Shown piece after piece: positions 59,419 to 64,000 of a stretch of 64,000 bases of DNA. Numbering within the stretch: the first letter of the stretch is position 1; every line of letters begins with the position of its first letter. The stretch is from positions 62,001 to 126,000 of the forward strand of contig CAXXNY010000009.1 in assembly GCA_963674805.2 (NCBI GenBank), given 5' to 3'. Below the pieces are notes generated by a model. It worked only from the letters and a program-made list of their open reading frames with translations, was not told the DNA's origin and made no database searches. The position numbers were made by a program, and so were the translations under genes. Source of the stretch: CALMFG01 sp963674805 (GTDB taxonomy: Bacteria; Bacillota; Clostridia; Christensenellales; CALMFG01).

Positions 59419-60924
59419 TTATCCCTCCAATGCCGATGTAAGAATATCTTTTTCACTGAATTCGTTTCGTTTCATTTCAGCAACAACGCCGCCGCCCTTC
59501 ATGATGATAAGCCGGTCACTCATCCCGATAATCTCGGGGAGTTCTGATGATACCATAATAATTGATTTGCCTTCTTCAACAATACTTTCCATCAGTTTAT
59601 AAATCTCAGATTTTGCCCCGATATCAATCCCCTTAGTCGGTTCGTCAAAGATGATGACATCCGCATCGGTGGACAACCATTTCGCGATAACCACTTTCTG
59701 TGCGTTCCCGCCGGACAGCTGCGTCGTGATGAACTCCGGGTCATTCGGCTTCAGCTTAACCACTTCACCGACTCTTAAGGCATTTTCATGTTTTTTCTTT
59801 CTGTTTACTAAGTGGTGCTTTTCATATTTTCTGATTGAAGCGAGCGCAATATTGTCTGCGTTGTTTAAATACTTGATGAATCCCTGCTCTTTTCTGTTTT
59901 CCGGCAGAAGGCCGAGTCCGTTGCTTATACTGCTCGCCGGGGTACCGTGCGTGATATCCTTGCCGTGCAATGACACTTTGCCTCTGCTGATCGGGTCAGC
60001 CCCAAAAATCGCACGCATCACTTCGGTTCTGCCTGAGCCGACCAGCCCGAAGAAACCGAGTATCTCGCCCCGTTTCAGGTCAAAGCTGACATTTCTTATT
60101 CCGGACGGTCCGCTTAAATCTTTGACATCCAGCACAACGTCTTTTTCCACAACCTGCGAAGGCTTATGCCTGACCGCAAAGCTGTTCACGTCTCTGCCCA
60201 CCATTTTTTGAATCAGTTCCGGTTTTGAAATATCTGCAACGTTATAGGTTCCGATATATTCGCCGTCTCTTAAGATTGTTGTCCGATCGCAGATTTGGTA
60301 AATTTCATCCAGCTTATGGCTGATGTATAAAATCGTAATTCCTTTATTTTTAAGATCCTCTATGATTTCAAAAAGAGTCTCTTCTTCATTCTGGCTTAAA
60401 GATGATGTCGGTTCATCAAATGATACGACTTTCGCATCCATATACAGCGCTCTCGCAATCTGTATCATCTGCTTTTGCGCGGCACTCAAATCCGCTACTT
60501 TATCCGTTGCGTTAAAGTTGCTCTTTAATCTGTCAAGAATTTTCTGCGTTTGCTGAATCATTTCTTTTTCTTTAAGAAAGCCAGCTTTGGCCAATTCACT
60601 GCCCAGCATCACATTTTCATATACCTTCATTTCAGGTACTATACTGATTTCCTGATGGACTTTGGCAATACCGAATTGGATTGCATCGAATGCGTGATTG
60701 AAATCAACCGGCTCTTCATCAATTCTTACTTCGCCGGATGTTTGTTTGATAACACCGTGCAGGATGTTCAAGAGTGTCGATTTGCCCGCACCATTTTCAC
60801 CCAGGATAGAGTGCACTTCGCCTTTCTTTACAGAAAAACTAATCCCTTTAAGCGCATACTGCCCGGGAAAACGTTTGGTGATGTTATCAAATTCAATTGC
60901 GTTTTTCTCTGTCACTTTTGACAT
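59419..60924 (-). CDS. sugar ABC transporter ATPase, RbsA type
   Basis: 501 residues from the ATG at 60924 (GAGGTG upstream); a longer frame to 60990 has no ribosome-binding site. Two ABC domains in one chain. Domain 1 has a canonical Walker A (GENGAGKSTLLNIL) and signature-like DLSAAQKQMIQIA. Domain 2 has a divergent Walker A (GLVGSGRTEVMRA) and LSGGNAQKVVIAKWL, as in all RbsA-type proteins. It powers the permease at 58442. Confidence 0.94.
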   Translation of the reverse strand: MSKVTEKNAIEFDNITKRFPGQYALKGISFSVKKGEVHSILGENGAGKSTLLNILHGVIKQTSGEVRIDEEPVDFNHAFDAIQFGIAKVHQEISIVPEMKVYENVMLGSELAKAGFLKEKEMIQQTQKILDRLKSNFNATDKVADLSAAQKQMIQIARALYMDAKVVSFDEPTSSLSQNEEETLFEIIEDLKNKGITILYISHKLDEIYQICDRTTILRDGEYIGTYNVADISKPELIQKMVGRDVNSFAVRHKPSQVVEKDVVLDVKDLSGPSGIRNVSFDLKRGEILGFFGLVGSGRTEVMRAIFGADPISRGKVSLHGKDITHGTPASSISNGLGLLPENRKEQGFIKYLNNADNIALASIRKYEKHHLVNRKKKHENALRVGEVVKLKPNDPEFITTQLSGGNAQKVVIAKWLSTDADVIIFDEPTKGIDIGAKSEIYKLMESIVEEGKSIIMVSSELPEIIGMSDRLIIMKGGGVVAEMKRNEFSEKDILTSALEG

Positions 60925-61004
60925 AATATTTTCACCTCTGCTATGTCTTTTAATACAGCGATGGCCATGGCATAAAGTCATGGCCATCACATATTGTCTA
61001 AAGA

Positions 61005-62147
61005 TTAGTCAGCAAATTCAAAGCCATTCCAGCCGATAAGTTCTTCAGGATCCATATCAACGTTGCTTGCGTCAACAATTGCCTGCGGGGTATAGATTAC
61101 CATCGGTAATGTCTGTCCCCCGATTTTTCTTAACAGCATTTCTGTGCTGATTCTCGACATATAAAGCGGGAAGCTGTCAACAGTAGCTGTCAGTTCGCCA
61201 GCCTTGATTGATTCACGTGCTTCGCCTGTGCCGTCGATACCAACAATGATGATGTCTTTTTCAGCAGATTTAACCGCTTCAAGAGCTCCCATAGCCATTG
61301 TATCATTATTACAGAAAATTGCATCAATATCCGGGTATTTCTTTAACCATGTATCCGTGATATCTTTTGCTTTTAATCTGTCCCAGTCAGCCTGTTGAAT
61401 GTCAAGGATTTCAACACTCGGATTGTTTTCTTCGAACCATTGTACGAATGCATCCGTTCTTGATCTTGCCGGAGGAGTCTTTAAGTTACCTTGGATGATA
61501 ACCACTTTTCCGGAACCGCCTAAAAGATCATTAATGTATTCAGCAGCTAAAAGTCCGCCTTCCCAATGCCATACGCCTGCTGTTACATCGATTTCAGGCA
61601 TGAATGCGTCGTTGTTAACAACCATCGGAATACCTTTGGCAATCGCTTTTTCAACGCCGGGTAAGAGGTTACCTTCTGCGATCGGGGAAAGAACAATGCC
61701 GTCGTAGCCTTTGTTAACCATATCATTCATAACGGCCAGCTGTCCCACATCATCGCCTTCGCCCTGAGCTGCACGAACATCATAAGTGATGTCAATGCCA
61801 GCTGCTTTCAATTCTTCAGCAGCTGCCAAAGCGCCTTCTTTGTTTGCTGCCCAGAATTCGTTATCGAACGCTTTGCAGACAAAGCCCAGAGTTACCGCAC
61901 CTTCAGGTTTCGGAATCGGTCCTAAGTCCAGCTCACTGTAAGAAACAGCTTTGTCATAGAAGTCATAACCCTGTTCCGCGACTTCTGCAGCCGGCTGCGG
62001 CGTTCCGCCTTCAGCAACTACTTCTTCTGCGGCTTCGGTCGTTGCAGCATTGTCAGATGCAGCGGCCTGTTCACTGACTGCTTCGGGGGCACAGCCCACC
62101 ATTAACAGCAGCGCCAAAACGAGAACAACACCAATAATTCTTTTCAT
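61005..62147 (-). CDS. sugar-binding lipoprotein, RbsB-like family
   Basis: 380 residues. Lipobox LMVGCAP with Cys19, then an Ala/Glu-rich linker to about residue 65. The mature part has the periplasmic-binding-protein-like fold of monosaccharide receptors: LGFVCKAFDNEFWAANKEG, VLSPIAEGNLLPGV, FCNNDTMAMGALEAVK, VGIDGTGEA. Binds a monosaccharide at the cell surface for the transporter at 58442-60924. Fucose or rhamnose is inferred from fucI. A hairpin just upstream may stabilise this part of the mRNA. Confidence 0.92.
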   Translation of the reverse strand: MKRIIGVVLVLALLLMVGCAPEAVSEQAAASDNAATTEAAEEVVAEGGTPQPAAEVAEQGYDFYDKAVSYSELDLGPIPKPEGAVTLGFVCKAFDNEFWAANKEGALAAAEELKAAGIDITYDVRAAQGEGDDVGQLAVMNDMVNKGYDGIVLSPIAEGNLLPGVEKAIAKGIPMVVNNDAFMPEIDVTAGVWHWEGGLLAAEYINDLLGGSGKVVIIQGNLKTPPARSRTDAFVQWFEENNPSVEILDIQQADWDRLKAKDITDTWLKKYPDIDAIFCNNDTMAMGALEAVKSAEKDIIIVGIDGTGEARESIKAGELTATVDSFPLYMSRISTEMLLRKIGGQTLPMVIYTPQAIVDASNVDMDPEELIGWNGFEFAD

Positions 62148-62169
62148 TTCCTTGCTCCTTTATTTTTTA

Positions 62170-62191
62170 TTAAGACCCAAAGCGGTCTTAA
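62170..62191 (-). other. mRNA hairpin between fucI and the binding-protein gene
   Basis: TTAAGACC pairs perfectly with GGTCTTAA around a 6-base loop. It is not followed by a T-run. Such structures often raise the level of the binding-protein segment in ABC operons. Confidence 0.45.
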
Positions 62192-62237
62192 AAGATTAAT
62201 ACCATTTGTTCAATGATGCAACCCTTTTTTTCGGGTG

Positions 62238-64000
62238 TCACCCATAAAGCGGGCCTAATATCTGGCAAGCGCGGTAATCCACACTCTCAGCGTCCAAGGT
62301 TCCGAATGCATCCCAGTTTCTCGGCCGGAGCATTTTGGCTTCATCAACATTATGCATCGCCACCGGGATCCGGAGCATCGCGCAAAGGGTAATCAGATCG
62401 GCTCCGATATGCCCTGCGCACAAGGATGCGTGATTCGCTCCCCATTTATTCATCATCGTATATACATTTTTAAATGCGCCTGTTCCTGTCAGCCGGGGCA
62501 CAAACCAGGTTGTCGGCCATGTCGGGTCCGTCCGGCTGTCAATCGTGTCCGCCACTTGTTCAGGCAGGTCAATGCTGTATCCTTCTGCAATCTGCATATA
62601 AGGCCCGAGACCGTCCATCAGGTTTAAGCGGCATGCCGTCATGGGCATTTTGCCTTTTGTCATAAAGTCTGTACTGTATCCGCCGCCGGAAAACAGCGAC
62701 ACATCCGCATACCGGAATTCCGTCTGGTCGATGCAGTTTTCAACATCGCTTCCGGTGACTTCCCAGAACGGCTTGATAAACGGTGCGCCGTCCTTGGTTT
62801 GTGCGCCTGTGCCGTCCAGAGCCGCCGGTCCTGAATTAATCATGTGGATAAAGCCGTGCTTGGCATCCCCTTCCAGCTCATAGCCCGTGACGCGTTTGAC
62901 TGCTGCTGGGCTCCAATATGTACGTACGTCTGCAAACACCTGTGCCGAGCCTGTCATCAGGTTCGCCATCATCATGCTTGCGCCGTTCAGGCTGTCATTT
63001 TCTGTGGCTACGATATACGGCTGTCTGATGCCGTTCCAATCAAAGGAGGAATTGAGCATCGCTTCCGAGAAATCTCCGTTAACCAGAAAGTCTGTCCAGT
63101 TACGCTGCCCCTGAAATCCGGATGCCAGCGCATTATGCCCGTGGGATTCTTCTTCATATCCCTGCGCCTTTAATGCCGGATTTCCCGCCATCAGGTCCTT
63201 GATGACCAGGCTGAGCCGAATACCATTATCCAGCGACTCTTCTTTTTTTTCTTCTGTATGTCTGATATCCGGCGGATTTTTATCTTCGCCAAATCTGAGA
63301 TTTTCCTGTGCCCATTTTTTCGCCTGGTTGAATTCCTTTTGGTCATAAATCCCCAAATTCATTCTCCGCAGGACTTCGGACATATCCACGTATTCGTTAC
63401 GCATGCCCAGGTACTTTTGAAAAAAGCTGTCGCTCACGATCGAACCCGCAATCCCCATTGAGACGCTTCCGATAGACAAATAAGATTTATCCCGCATTTC
63501 AACCAGTGCTACCGCGGCTTTTGCAAATCTCAGGAGCTTTGCCTTTACATCGTCCGGGATGGACTCATCGTCTTTGTCCTGGACATCTTCGCCGTAAATG
63601 CCGAACACCGGCAGCCCTTTTTGGTTATGTGCGGCAACCGCAGCCGCCAAGAAAACTGCGCCCGGCCGTTCCGTTCCGTTAAACCCCCAAATGGCTTTAG
63701 GACGGAACGCGTCCGTGTCAATCACTTCTGCGCCGTAGCACCAGCAGGGTGAAACGGTAATGCTGACCTGAACGTTTTCTTTTTGAAACTTCTCTTCAGC
63801 CTGCATCGCTTCCGCAACGCCGCTGATCGTCGTATCAGAGATGACACATTCAACCGGCTCGCCAAACGAGTACATCAGGCTGCTTTCCAATAAACGTTTA
63901 ACACTTTGAGCCATATTCATGGTTTGGGTTTCCAATGATTCGCGGACCCCGTAAGCTCTGCCTTCCAGTGTCGGCCTGATGCCGATTCTCGGCTTTGCCC
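62238..64000 (-). CDS. fucI: L-fucose isomerase (5' end beyond the window)
   Basis: The frame is open to the right edge; visible are about 587 codons, close to the full E. coli length of 591, so only a few residues are missing. The first visible residues, KPRIGIRPTLEGRAYGVRE, match the FucI N-terminus. Metal and catalytic residues lie in VATENDSLNG (Glu), QVFADVRTYWSP (Asp) and KWGANHASL (His). NGTERPGAVFLAAA and FGFQGQR-like GFQGQRNWTD are further hallmarks. Converts L-fucose to L-fuculose (also D-arabinose). Same strand as the Rbs-type transporter; no fuculokinase is in the window. Confidence 0.95.
   Translation of the reverse strand, partial: AKPRIGIRPTLEGRAYGVRESLETQTMNMAQSVKRLLESSLMYSFGEPVECVISDTTISGVAEAMQAEEKFQKENVQVSITVSPCWCYGAEVIDTDAFRPKAIWGFNGTERPGAVFLAAAVAAHNQKGLPVFGIYGEDVQDKDDESIPDDVKAKLLRFAKAAVALVEMRDKSYLSIGSVSMGIAGSIVSDSFFQKYLGMRNEYVDMSEVLRRMNLGIYDQKEFNQAKKWAQENLRFGEDKNPPDIRHTEEKKEESLDNGIRLSLVIKDLMAGNPALKAQGYEEESHGHNALASGFQGQRNWTDFLVNGDFSEAMLNSSFDWNGIRQPYIVATENDSLNGASMMMANLMTGSAQVFADVRTYWSPAAVKRVTGYELEGDAKHGFIHMINSGPAALDGTGAQTKDGAPFIKPFWEVTGSDVENCIDQTEFRYADVSLFSGGGYSTDFMTKGKMPMTACRLNLMDGLGPYMQIAEGYSIDLPEQVADTIDSRTDPTWPTTWFVPRLTGTGAFKNVYTMMNKWGANHASLCAGHIGADLITLCAMLRIPVAMHNVDEAKMLRPRNWDAFGTLDAESVDYRACQILGPLYG

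Noticed and set aside
60925..60990. N-terminal extension of the RbsA-type ATPase
   Set aside because: No ribosome-binding site before it, and GAGGTG marks the ATG at 60924, which gives the normal protein start.

Overview
The window reads as chromosomal DNA of a Gram-positive, fermentative member of the Bacillota (Clostridia or a related class). Signs of this are a SpoIID-type protein, a T-box riboswitch, a complete HPr/EI phosphotransferase system with a Ser-46 HPr, LacI, ROK and PRD regulators, acetate kinase, an ECF transporter and lipobox lipoproteins. Species cannot be fixed from the sequence. Most genes lie on the minus strand in tight sugar-utilisation operons. There are no rRNA genes, tRNA genes, intact insertion sequences or CRISPR arrays that I can see.

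Layout: 1-446, start of a SpoIID-like protein cut by the window edge. 641-10594, an alpha-glucan locus: LacI regulator, GH65 maltose phosphorylase, short glucan phosphorylase, DUF624 membrane protein, and a convergent sugar ABC transporter (two permeases and a binding protein, no ATPase) with an AraC regulator. A near-identical LacI-type operator sits before both the phosphorylase and the transporter genes. 10857-20860, an island of unusual membrane-anchored proteins: zinc-ribbon heads, one membrane helix and outer domains of five lipocalin-like repeats, LRR plus RCC1 repeats, or transglutaminase folds. 20932-25927, the L-rhamnose genes rhaB, rhaA and an aldolase with their LacI regulator. 26421-27227, a DUF2892 protein and inorganic pyrophosphatase.

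27337-39896 is the most remarkable part. A Trp-specific T-box precedes trpB. Next to it is an operon encoding a full PTS (galactitol-type EIIC, EIIB, EIIA, HPr, EI), a PRD activator, a HAD phosphatase, one TrpA with intact catalytic residues, two TrpA-like proteins that have lost both catalytic acids, and a TrpB-like protein that has lost its PLP lysine. I infer that it imports and cleaves a phosphorylated compound chemically related to indole-glycerol phosphate. I know of no described pathway with this composition.

39900-42501 is a gene graveyard around an intact cation-efflux gene: a decayed duplicate of that gene's 3' end, an integrase C-terminus and a deletion-fused dehydratase-activase pseudogene. 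42604-47450 is an ECF transporter with two tandem SAM hydroxide adenosyltransferases. 47697-50770 holds a PhoR-like kinase whose response-regulator gene is reduced to its last about 30 codons, then ackA. 51107-55160 holds a zinc-ribbon protein, a soluble histidine kinase and a hydroxyacid dehydrogenase. 55488-64000 is an L-fucose-type locus: SDR dehydrogenase, ROK regulator, allulose-6-phosphate-epimerase-like protein, an Rbs-type ABC transporter and fucI running off the right edge.
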